Source: Zygnema cylindricum
Lineage: Eukaryota > Streptophyta > Zygnematophyceae > Zygnematales > Zygnemataceae
DNA length: 64,000 nt
Assembly (NCBI GenBank): GCA_037447655.1
Contig: JBBHKE010000765.1
Span: 159,642-223,641, forward strand
Direction: 5' to 3'
The notes beneath the pieces were generated by a model. That model was not told the origin of the DNA. It did not search any database and saw only the letters and a list, made by a program, of their open reading frames with translations. Positions 33,671-44,074 of the stretch are shown one piece after another. Position 1 is the stretch's first letter. Each line of letters opens with the position of its first letter. The translations under genes and the position numbers were made by a program.

Positions 33671-36081
33671 AATATACCTCTAACGAGTTTTAGGAATATC
33701 TGAGAGATGAGGGAGTGCAGCACCAGAAAACTGTACCATATAACCCGGAACAAAATGGGGTAGCTGAGAGGTTGAATCGAACACTAGGAGATAGTGTACG
33801 CAGTATGTTGGCCGACAAGAAAATAGGAAAGAGATTTTGGGCAGAAGCAATGAACTGTGCCAGCTACATTAAAAATAGAGTCCTTACCTCAGTTGTAAAG
33901 GGAGTAACACCTTATGAGAGATGGGTTGGAAGGAAACCTGATATCTCACACCTTAAAGTATTTGGTAGCCAAGTTTACAATCTTGACACGGATAGGAAAA
34001 ACTAGAAACTAGATGCTAAGGGAAAGCCTGAATACTTTGTGGGATAAGATGAGGATGTTAAGGGATATAGAGTCTATGATTTAGCAAAGAAAGATATCAT
34101 TTTGGTCAAACACTTAGTGGTCATGGATGAAGGTAAGTCATTTGACCCTTTCAAATATACAAAGAAGATAAGGATCAGATTTGAGTCCGAAAGTGAGGAG
34201 AACTCAGTCGTTCCCGAAAGGGACATGGGTGAAACCGTGATTACAGATTCAGGGAAGATCCAAGATACAAGAGACTCACCGGAAACCTCACATACTCCTA
34301 TGGACTTCGAGGAGATAGAAGAAGCATGACAAGAACCGGTTTCCATGAACAGGGGAGCCCATGAGACAGTGAGAAGAAATCCAAGACTTCCATCCATTCT
34401 TGCTTCGGAGTTTGAGGGAGGAAGGAGGAGCAGCAAAAGATTACAGGAAAAACAAGCCGCTCATAAGGTAATTTAGCTATCTCACCCTGATGAGCCTCAG
34501 TCTTACTCGGAGGCAATCAATAGTCTAAAGAAAGAAAGATGGATTAGAGCTATAAATGATGAGATGGCTTCTATCATGGAAGCAAATACTTGGGAACTAG
34601 CAGATTGTCCGCCAGACAGAAAACCTATTGGGTGTAAATGGGTATTTAAACTAAAACTGAACCCAGATAATACCATTGAAAGATATAAGGCTCTATTGGT
34701 AGAGAAAGGGTTCACCCAAAAGGAGGGGATTGACTTTGTGGAGACCTTTGCTCCAGTTGTTTGGTTCCCATCAGTAAGGATTCTCCTCAGTCTGGCAGCA
34801 GCGGAAAACATGGAGATACATCAAATGGACATTAAGACTGCTTTCCTCAATGGTGAGTTAGAGGAAGAAATTTTCATGAGACAACCCGAGGGGTTCGTGG
34901 AAGAAGGAGAAGACAACAAAGTCTGCATGCTCATAAAGTCCTTATATGGACTAAAGCAGGCTCCCCGACAGTGGAATAAAAAACTAGATGAGTTTCTAAC
35001 CAGTCTGGGATATATCCGTATCAGCTCTGACCATTCTATCTATATGTTTGAAGATGAGAATGGTGTCATTTTTATTGCAATTTATGTGGATGATCTGCTT
35101 GTGTTGAGTAAATCCTTGGAAAAGATCAATAAGTTAAAAACAGATTTAAGAAGCAGATTTGATATGAAGGATTCAGGGGAGGCAAAATATATTTTAGGGA
35201 TTCAAATGGAGAGAGATAGTGGGAAGAAGATTATCAGACTTACTCAGAAAGAAGCAATAGGTAATATGCTTGAGAAATTTCAGATGGAAAAAGCTAACAG
35301 TTGTACCACTCCCATGGACTTGAGAAAAGTAAGTGATGGGATTGTAGGAGGAGTGATGATCTTAAATGATCAAATGGGTACAGAAGAGAGAGAGTTTATG
35401 AAGACTATCCCTTATAGACAGGTCGTAGGAAGTTTAATCTATTTTATGAATTGTACCACGCCGGACATAGCGGCAGCAGTTGGAGTACTCAGTAGGAGTC
35501 TTAATGATCTTAGGAAGAGAGACTAGGAGGCAGCCAAGAGAGTCATGAGATATCTGGTTGGAACCAGAGAATAATGGTTGCATTTGGGAGGGGAGCACAC
35601 TCATATCACCACTTGGAGTGATGCCAGTTATGGTGATGCACCTATGAGAAGATGCACTTCTAGATATGTTTTGTATGTGGGGGAAGGTGCTTGCTGTTGG
35701 AGCAGTAAGCAACAAAAGGTGGTTGCACAGTCTACTATAGAGGCTGAGTATATGGCGTCTTGTTCTGCTGTAAAAGAACTAATGTGGGTGAAATCATTGT
35801 TACAAGAACTGGGATTTATGAAGGAGGGAGTGCATGAAATCTTTTGAGATAATCAAGCTGCAATTGCAATTGCAGCCAATCCAAAACACCGTTTCAAAGC
35901 AAAACATATGGACATAAGATTAAGCTTTGTAAGAGAAAAAGTTGAAAATAAAATTATAAATCTTGTGTATAAACCTGATGAAGAAATGGTGGCTCACATG
36001 ATGACCAAACCTGTGCCCTCTCCTACACTAAAATATTGTCGGGAAAAATGTGCGTTGAAAGAAAAATTAAAATTAGACTAG
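33671..36081 (+). pseudogene. copia C+ integrase end, RT and RNase H (3' half of a split element)
   Basis: Starts with the 74-bp duplication, then integrase C-terminus (Q-N-G-V-A-E-R, 33715-34005), acidic linker (34102-34500, with stops) and RT (34564-35526), including I-K-T-A-F-L-N-G-E-L and the catalytic Y-V-D-D-L-L-V-L-S near 35086. RNase H pieces run from 35578 (T-T-W-S-D-A-S-Y-G-D) to about 36080, with stops at 35524, 35572 and 35847. It continues the gag-integrase part at 25371-27382. Confidence 0.85.
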
Positions 36082-36094
36082 AAAATAAGGGGAG
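36082..36094 (+). other. Polypurine tract of element C+
   Basis: AAAATAAGGGGAG directly before the LTR TG. The same tract adjoins LTRs at 15954, 21661, 28386 and 61751 on the minus strand. Confidence 0.75.
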
Positions 36095-37138
36095 TGTTTA
36101 AATTTATAGATTTCTAGAGTATTTTCTATGTTTAAATATGTTTATATAAAAGGAAAAGAAAAAGGACGGACAACCTGCCTCCACCTCCGCTCTCTAGCCC
36201 CCATAATTGTTGTAGTCACTGAAGGTTAGAGAGGGAGGTTGATCCATGGCTGCCTTAGTTCAACAGACAACTATTTTTAGTAGGTTACTAAAAATATATA
36301 CTTGACGGACCAGATATTTGATCCCGTTACCTACGGTTCCTCAAGTTGGCCGGTAGCGGTCAGTTTTATCCAAATAGACTATGACCAATGCTAAGTGCTA
36401 TGGTATGTGATAGATATATATATATATAGTTCGAGTGGATAAAATTCATTTAACTTGAGCTGTATACGGCGTATATCGATTCAGTTTTAGAAAGTACGTT
36501 GTACGATTCTAAGTCAAAACAGATACCACGCATTTTGTTTCGACAACGAAACAAATGCCGAGCAAGTATTTATTACGGCTAAGATTGCGTTTCGCATAAA
36601 ATCAGACGGCGCACATCATCGCCGAAATCCCGGAGTGGTCATTTTGGCGTTTTGTGATGTGGCATGACCTGGAGCCACGTGGAATGATGACATTTGGTCA
36701 TAGGAATTCCGAGGAATGTACGGACGAGTGAAAAGCGGACACGCGTCCGCTTAATAGCCTTGTCGTACATAGGCCGTACAAAAGGAACATCGGCAGTAGT
36801 ACTTTTGTGTACGGTACAGTAATCTGATTGGTCAGAACTTCAATAGATAGAAGTTATTAGAGAGAATCAGGACTTAGAAAATTTTGGTAGGTAGTCACCT
36901 CTCCCTTTGAGAGTTTGTACAAATTCGCATTTTTACTGCCTTATAACTTATCGGCTGGTTGGCCGTTTTCAGTGACTCTTTTTGCTATGGACTCAGGAGA
37001 GTCTAGGCTACACACGGGTGCCGTCAAATTGTTAGTTTGCCTTCTTGGGCAGCAGTGGTTGTGGCTTCAAGTGGGTTAGTTGAATACTATTTAGAGGCTT
37101 CCTGTATTCTGTGGTCCAATGGAGGACACAGAATTGCA
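36095..37138 (+). repeat. 3' LTR of element C+
   Basis: TGTTTAAATT to AGAATTGCA, 1044 bases. Stem-loop near 36190-36245, tRNA-like module on the minus strand at 36301-36385, GTAC cluster near 36720-36815. It lies inside the tRNA-like module of a B-family LTR. Confidence 0.8.
36301..36385 (-). other. tRNA-like module, antisense in LTR C+
   Basis: On the minus strand, GGATCAAAT is the B-box remnant, with CTTGAGG and CCGTCAAG arms around it. It is more degenerate than in family C. Confidence 0.45.
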
Positions 37139-37360
37139 CGTTCCAGGATCAATTCCTGGATCTGTCACGTACCTTTTGGTAAATCTACCTAATCTGCCCC
37201 TTGTATTCTCTAGTGAGCTTAGGGAGCCATGGCTCTAGCTCCCTATCCAGCCTTCAGAGACTACAACAACTGTGGGGGTTTGGTGAGGGGAGTTAGAGGC
37301 CGACCGCCTCAGCTCTTTTTCTATCCTAATACAGACCTAGCAAATACTTAAATATCAACA
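37139..37360 (-). repeat. 5' LTR of element B, second part
   Basis: Continues 23551-24475. It begins within the B-box hairpin (GTTCCAGGATCAATTCC), includes the stem-loop near 37253-37271, and ends AATATCAACA. About 30 bases are missing between the two parts. Confidence 0.65.
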
Positions 37361-38784
37361 CCCAACATGCAACTTCCACACTAATTAAAGTTCATTCAGA
37401 GCCGAGAAAAGAAGTTTGTGTGGTGAGAACTAGGTCGAAATCCACTCAAAAAGACGAGAGAAGAGAAAGGAAAACGTGTAGGTCTTGGCCGAAGCCGTAT
37501 AGAGTAATATGTAAGGCTTTACATGATATTGATAATGTAATAGAACACTAGACGCTTCACTCAAAAGCAGAAAATCGCCTCTAAACTGTCCAGCCAATTT
37601 TGTAAATAAAAAGATGGCTGCAGAAAATCCTCAATACTGAATATAAATCATTCCTGCACTTGAAAATTGTGACCACGAAATAATCTAAGATGAACTAAGT
37701 AACAAAAACTACGCCTAGCGAAAACAACCCAATCAGAGTACAAAGTGCTATGTAAGTATTTGCGTCCAGTTTGGATTCAGCCAATAGGAGGCCGAAATCT
37801 TATGCCCTACGTTACAGAATATATAACCAGCGGAATAAAACCCTTCCTATCTACATGTGAATGCGTGAACCTCCAAATGGAACACGACTTAAAATGGTCC
37901 AATCATATCGCTTCGTCAAAACTGACAGCCGATTTGTCTGTCAGTTGCGTCGACGGTCCAGATGTGATATTACGAAAATCGCATACCTTGTGTCGACGAC
38001 CGAGATGCTTCTCCTCGCGAAATGATTAAAATGTGCTGTCGGCCAGGATTCAAGGGAATGAAAGCTTGTACGGTAAGACCGCTGATACGGTCCACTTTGT
38101 CGTTGCGTGAATTCCGGAAAATGTAAGTCGTACGGTCGACGTGAAATGATCAAAGTGACCGTCGGCGCGAATCGAGGAAAATATATATAGTACGGTAAAT
38201 TTTTTGTACTGACGTGAATTTGAACATGAGTTGTCGGCGGAAAATCCTATAGAAATAAATAAGTACGGTCGACGTGAATCGACCCGATTCATTGTCGTCG
38301 GAAATCCCGGAAAATATAAGTCGTACGGTACAAGTCGTCGTCGGCAAAAAACCCGGGAATTCTGAGTTGTACGGTCAACTTGTCGTCGGCGCATATTACG
38401 GCCAAAAACGAATACGTACGGGCGACGCGTACGGCGATGTAAAAATTGTACGGTTGACGCGAACGCGAAATGTGGGTATGTACGGTCCTGCGAAACCCCA
38501 AATAACACCCAAATATAAATTAGTGTGGCGGCTGCCCGTCCTAACACCTAAATATAAACAATTAGAATGGCCAACAAGATGCGGCATGACAATTGTCGTG
38601 CGTGTGTCAAATAACGTGAAGATGCATGCGATATCATCAGATGTGATCTACTTAAAAATAATGAAAATATATTGTGAATGAAACAAGACATGAAAGAGAA
38701 AAATGAATAAATATAACGACAGGCAAGGTGGAAGAAAAAGAAAGGTCAACGACTTAGCTGGTTATGGTTAGGTCGGTTTATTCC
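37361..38784 (-). repeat. 3' LTR of the gypsy element (right border approximate)
   Basis: Homologous to 44075-46117 up to about 38590. It contains a dense series of GTACGG motifs from about 38065 to 38490, often as GTACGGTCGACGTGAA. A G-rich purine tract (minus strand, about 38785-38795) marks the border to the coding part. Confidence 0.6.
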
Positions 38785-38842
38785 CCCCCCTTAGCTCTTT
38801 AGCTAGCCGAGGAGCTGGCCAACACGAGCGAAAGCTCGCGAC

Positions 38843-40397
38843 ATCCGTGGCAAATCTAATGACCATCCGGAACTGCCAACAATGGTGGCACCAAACACTC
38901 CATGTGAAACCCCTGATTGCAATGATCACAAAGTAACATGGTAGTTTCCCCGTCCGATCGATGACAAAAGGTACATGTCGTCGCCTCCGTAATCGGCATC
39001 CGCATAGAATCTATATCCAACGACAAATAAGGTAAGTAACATGGAGCACAATTCTTGGAGTGCTCGCAAAAAGTCCGCGTGTCCGCTCCTCGTACTCCTA
39101 ACATTCCGTTCGGACCCACCTCCATAATCCGTAGGATGTGTGCCAAAACATCCGTGTCCAAAGTGTCAAAAGATTAACTGCGAAGATAAACATAGTCTCC
39201 CACCCGATAGGGCTTCTGTTGCGGCTTGTAACTGCCGCTTCGAGTGGTGGCAAACTAAAGTGTGTCACGATGATGAACAAACTGCAAATTTTCAAAATCC
39301 ATGGGCATTTCACTGGCAGAAAGCAAAGCACGACGAGTGAGTTCTTCCAAAAAGATAGTGTCAGACATTAGCAGAAGTGGAAAGCTTGCAGCTTTCTGAA
39401 TATTGCGACCGAGCAACGGTTGTCGCTCAAATAAAACAAAATACGGGCTGAAATTAGCCAGACTAGCCTGAACTGACATGCGATATCCCATGGTAATGTA
39501 GCCGAGGGACTCGTCCCAAACAGAAATGTGTTTCTCTAAGAAATGATTACGCAAGGCATGCTTAAATGTCGGGACTGCGCGTTCAGCCAGGCCATCGGCC
39601 TGGGGGTGATCCCGACTAGTACGGCGATGATCGATGAGAGCCTCATCAAGCATCTCTTGAAATTCTCCCCGAAATTCTGTACTTTGATCCGTCAGGACCT
39701 CAGCTCGGGCACCGTATCTCATAAGGACACGTTCTTTAAAAGCGACGGTGGTCAACTTAGCCGTCTTATGAGGCAATGCTACGACTTCTACCCACTTACT
39801 GAAATTTTCGATCATAATCATGATATATTGTTTCCCTCTACGTGAGATAGGGAAATGTCCGGCCAGATCGACCGACCATCGATAGAATAAACCCCTAATG
39901 GGTAGAGGTGTGAGCATAGTTTGTCGGTTAGAGAAAGAAGGTTGGAGACGATCACAGGTAGCACACTTGTGTAGAATAGTAGCGACATCAGCTTGCATTC
40001 CTGACCACCAATACCGTGCCTGAACTAGACTTAACGTACGCTTGGTACCGTAGTGACCAAGCTCAGTGTGAATCTTCTCAATGAGAGAAATAGGCTTAGT
40101 AGGTTGTGGAACGTGCTTATGGCTTCTGTCTGTCAACAACCGAACTAAAGATCCTCCGAGCCAAAGGTAACTTTTGGCCCTTTTTTTCACTCTGTCTTCT
40201 TCGTCAGAGGTAGTGCCGGACCCAAAGGTCTGGGAGGATAGGAAAAGAATGAGAGGCCCATCACCCCAAGGATATGAGGCGGGACGGGGGTTCAGAATAA
40301 AGGCCAGGCAGTAAGTAAGATAAGAACCCATTGACATGACGGGAACATCATCGTTATCGAAATCTTGTCGAACTCCGTTATCAATCGTTCGCGGCAA
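38843..40397 (-). pseudogene. Ty3-gypsy integrase with C-terminal PHD finger
   Basis: The minus-strand frame 40397-39255 carries the integrase zinc site (H-x3-H, then C-A-T-C), core residues in S-V-D-L-A-G-H and L-T-D-Q-S-T-E-F, and the E in G-L-A-E-R. A frame shift near 39255 leads to the frame ending at 38856, with a PHD finger: C-T-F-C, L-L-C-D-H-C, F-H-M-E-C, P-D-G-H. There a TAG replaces the expected Trp, and I-C-H-G-C follows downstream in frame, completing the Cys pattern to about 38843. PHD fingers read histone H3 tails, so target choice is a plausible role. No RT or RNase H lies upstream, so those domains are deleted. Confidence 0.75.
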
Positions 40398-40702
40398 AGG
40401 ATTTCGAGAATTCTTCTGCTGACAATGAATGAAATACTTCGGCCCCCACGGAATTCCCTGAAAATGCAGGTATGGATGTGGCCGAATTTGCCATAACAGG
40501 CATGGGCTTCCTAGCGGAAATTAGCGGAATGTAGATGAGCGTTCTAGGAAGTTAGTGGGCCTATAAAAAATGTCTGATCATGCATGTCAACTCCACCCCC
40601 TACACGAAATATAACGTCGTGTCCCACTAGGCATTCATAGTCACTACATTTAGTGACCAGAGCGTGATCCGAAATCTCAACAAAGACTGTGGCCGTTCCG
40701 TT
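40398..40702 (-). other. Deleted RT/RNase H position in the gypsy element
   Basis: Only about 300 bases separate protease from integrase, where about 1.5-2 kb of RT and RNase H would be expected. The stretch continues the protease-side frame briefly (H-D-V-I-F) and then has stops. Confidence 0.55.
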
Positions 40703-41102
40703 CTAGAACCTGAAAACAAGCAATTCTTTAATGATTCCTAGGACTGGCTCGGTAGTACCCGCTGATGTTAACAAGCGAGTAAAAGTGGACTGAAGTTTGT
40801 CCGGAGTTAGACCAAGCTTGAGTGCAAAGCTAGAGCCCAATATCACTGGCTTTGCACCCGTATCGATCAGAGGCACGGAAGGGGCTATATCATTGATCAA
40901 CAATGCACCCTTCCCATTATCCAAAAAAATTGATGTGAGTATCGAAGGAATTTTGCTCATCAATGGAAATAGGCTGATTAGCAACAAGATTTCTATGCAG
41001 CTGAATTGCTTCTAACGCAGCAGCTGCAGTTGAGCTATCCGAGGTAAACGAGATAGGGGAGATTTTTGGTGAGTCAGAAATCATAGTGGATAGAATGCAC
41101 AA
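40703..41102 (-). pseudogene. gypsy aspartic protease
   Basis: L-I-D-T-G-A-K-P-V-I-L-G near 40850 is the retroviral-type active-site motif (D-T-G-A), followed by F-A-L-K-L-G-L. The surrounding frame is 94 codons on the minus strand from 40987. It would cut the Gag-Pol polyprotein. Confidence 0.75.
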
Positions 41103-41135
41103 GCGTTCTGTTACGCGGTGTGCCTCATGTATAGT

Positions 41136-42887
41136 TCAATCCACTATGTTGAGAGCTTCAGCCGCGATGGCTGAAGCGGTTTCGGGCAAGGGAGGAGGAG
41201 GTTTTTTAGTGAATGACAAAGGAATGCCTGTGTTAGGAGTTTTACCATCACGGCTGTGATCGGTCGAACCTTTGTCGAACGTAGCCTCTCGTTGTTGGAT
41301 GGTGGAATCTCGTAAGATTCGACCTGCCAACGTGGGCATCTGTACAGCAGTGCGAGCCATCCCTGTAAATTGTGGCTTCATTTGAGTCATGAAGGCTACA
41401 AATTTTTCTTTCACCATAGCCGCCATTTGCTCTTGCATTCCTAAACGCTCTCTCTCTCTCTTCGAGATACCTTAGGTGGAGTGGTGTTCTTCGCCCGTTC
41501 TTTAAACGGTTGAACCGGTTTTGCGGATCGAGCGCGAATGCCACCATTTTTAATTTGCTCATGATAGGAAAATTCTGAGTTCTTTATATGACAACGTTGG
41601 ACATACTGTCCGGTTTGCTTGCAATGTGTACAGATAACAGTTATGTCTGGACACATTCAGGCATCATGCCCCGTCTTCCCACATCGAAAACATAATCAGT
41701 TTCCGAGAGCAACAGGTGGGGTTCCCATGGGCAGGACTTTAGGAGGCCGATTGTTAGGACGAGGATTGTTCCATGATGGAACAATCGGTTCTTTTGGGAC
41801 CGCTTTAGGACGGTCATGGGCTTCCCACCAATAATTTTGCATTTCGTATTCCACAGCATGTTGGGCAGCTTGGTCGAAAGTGAACTTCAAGCCGTAGGTT
41901 TGAGTCAGGTGACTCTGGATAAATTTCTTAGACTGACTCGGAAACTTTCCTACAAATTTTTGGACAGCTTCAGCATCCGACATTAAGTCCAGCAATGCTT
42001 CACGGAGAGCTTCCATACGAGCACGCATGGTAGGGGCTGACTCTCCTAACTTCCGTTCGAAGTTCATTAACTCACGAACCTGGTTAGGGTTTTGCATACG
42101 GTATTCCGCTTGCAACATTTCAAACATGAAAGAGAGCGAGTCCAATATAGGGATCATCATCGCTAGTCGTGCTGGAATTCCAGCACGTGCGGCTATAGCG
42201 AACTGCTGCGGTATTTCCGCAACTGCTGCTGTTATAACATCACCGTTGAGATCAAGGACTTCCGGAATAGCGCGTTGGTAGGGAATTTCTGGTTGTCCTA
42301 TAATAGCAGGACTCCCAGCGAAAGCTGGAGAAAACTCTATCATCGCAAGTACGGAATCATACTTACGGGAATAAAGAGTAAGGGCTGAACCGCGAATGTA
42401 ACGGCCTAAAAGAGAGAAAGCGACCCGTAGGTCAAACCGATCTTGGTACCGAAATGCAAGATCATGCATTTCGGTATCAAATAGCATTCGAAAATGCGAT
42501 AAAGTCATGGTGTCTTTCATACTTGAAAAAACAAAAATTAAGGCAACCCCCTCTCTCGGATGTGGAAGCCATTTCGAATACTGGAATGATTGGGGATAAT
42601 AACGAATTTGTGATTTGTGGAAACCAAAAAGATAATGAATTGGAATCCGACCCGTCAAGGGAATCGTGGTCAGATTCTTCGTCGAAAAATGTGGAAGAGA
42701 CTGATGATAAGGAAGATGTTGAGGTGAGAGCAGATCGAACCGAAGGGGAAATTTGACCCGAGATATTCGAGAAAGGATGGTCCAAAAGACTAGGTAAATC
42801 TGATGGTCCTGATTCTGTGGGCCTATACAAGGCCGACGATCGGGTGGTTCCGAAAAGATAATCGAGATTATCCCAATCGGTGGGCAT
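41136..42887 (-). pseudogene. gypsy Gag with zinc knuckles
   Basis: From the minus-strand ATG at 42887 an N-terminal Ser-rich segment (42887-42477) overlaps, after a frame shift, the main gag frame to 41696 (R-E-L-M-N-F-E-R, then F-V-G-K-F-P and S-H-L-T-Q). Zinc knuckles follow near 41600-41700: C-F-R-C-G-K-T-G-H with an in-frame stop before its last Cys, and C-T-H-C-K-Q-T-G-Q-Y-V-Q-R-C with Gln in place of His. The last part to 41136 is a Pro-rich linker before protease. Confidence 0.65.
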
Positions 42888-42979
42888 AAAAATGATAAAA
42901 CCAAATGACGACCAGATAGCAAAGTCGATCTATATGAGATGTGGCATATACCACAGCACTCACTTGTCCAATCAGCCAA

Positions 42980-44074
42980 TCAATCTCTAAGAGGGCCTCG
43001 ATGGCCAGATCTATCAAAAAGCCGTATTACCAAAACCTTCTACCCTGTAAGCAAGGGGACAAGGCCGAAGGGCCAGATCTATAAAGGCAAATAACTTACT
43101 ATCGAAGCACTCTTAAGTGCAGATCTAAAGCGGCACAATCCACAAAAGAGCTAACTTGTGCCTCCAACGGCAAGATCTATGGAAGAAATCCCACACCGGG
43201 CACAGCAAACTCAGCCTAGGCTACTCAGGGCCAGATAACAAGCATGGAAAGCTGGACAAATGCAATGCTCAATACAAGTGGATTAACACTAATCCACTCC
43301 AAACAAGATCCATCTACACGATCAACCGACTACCTTAGCACGCGCCTGTATCCGCAAGGAATCGTGATACGTACATAACACTCTTAGCAATCTGGTGATT
43401 GCCAAGGGTGAACTGCGGTTGTTGGCTACAACAGAAGTTTTGCAGAGCTCTCAAAAAACGGATCCGCTCCACTAACTCCACTCTTGGGTGAAGAATGTCT
43501 CAATGTGAGCAAACGATGCCCCTAAATATATAACCAAAAAAACGGAGGAAACACAAACCAAATACTTAAGTTAGTGTAGTATATCGTTGGCCGAAAATTG
43601 GCCAATAAGATAAAAACGTCAACCAACAAGCAAATGGTAATTATAAATGTAAAGCTAATTATAGATTTTTGTAGAAATGTATCTATAAATATATATTTTT
43701 TATTTTTGAATATATATTTTTTCTTTTTATTTTAACCAAAGAAAACTGAAATTGAAATAAAACAAAATGAATTGAAAATAACAATGGAGAATGAGACGAC
43801 AATTTTCAAGTGCAGGAATACTAAGCCGATGGATGGCCACTAGGCCCCACGGTCTATTTATATTCCTTGCAGAGTTATCTTATCGAGAATAATCTGAATT
43901 TATACTTAAATAAAGTAAATCAAAACATAAACAACCGAGAAAGACAAACAAAATCTGAAAATGACAATATGCCCAACACTTATGAGGTTTGAGATAACCA
44001 AACTCAAAAAATGCACATAAGCCAAATAGAAATAAATACAAAGTCACAAGAAATAAAAACAACAAATCAATAAT
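42980..44074 (-). other. gypsy 5' leader region
   Basis: No coding sequence. AGATCTA is repeated several times at 43005-43175. The second half (43640-44070) is AT-rich. Confidence 0.4.

Noticed and set aside
38050-38547. 165-codon minus-strand frame, with a similar 202-codon frame at 45464-46072
   Set aside because: Both lie in the gypsy LTR and mirror its repeated GTACGG motif; several overlapping frames are open at once.
43005-43175. AGATCTA repeats as a CRISPR-like or satellite array
   Set aside because: Spacing is irregular and the unit too short; probably a leader feature of the gypsy element.
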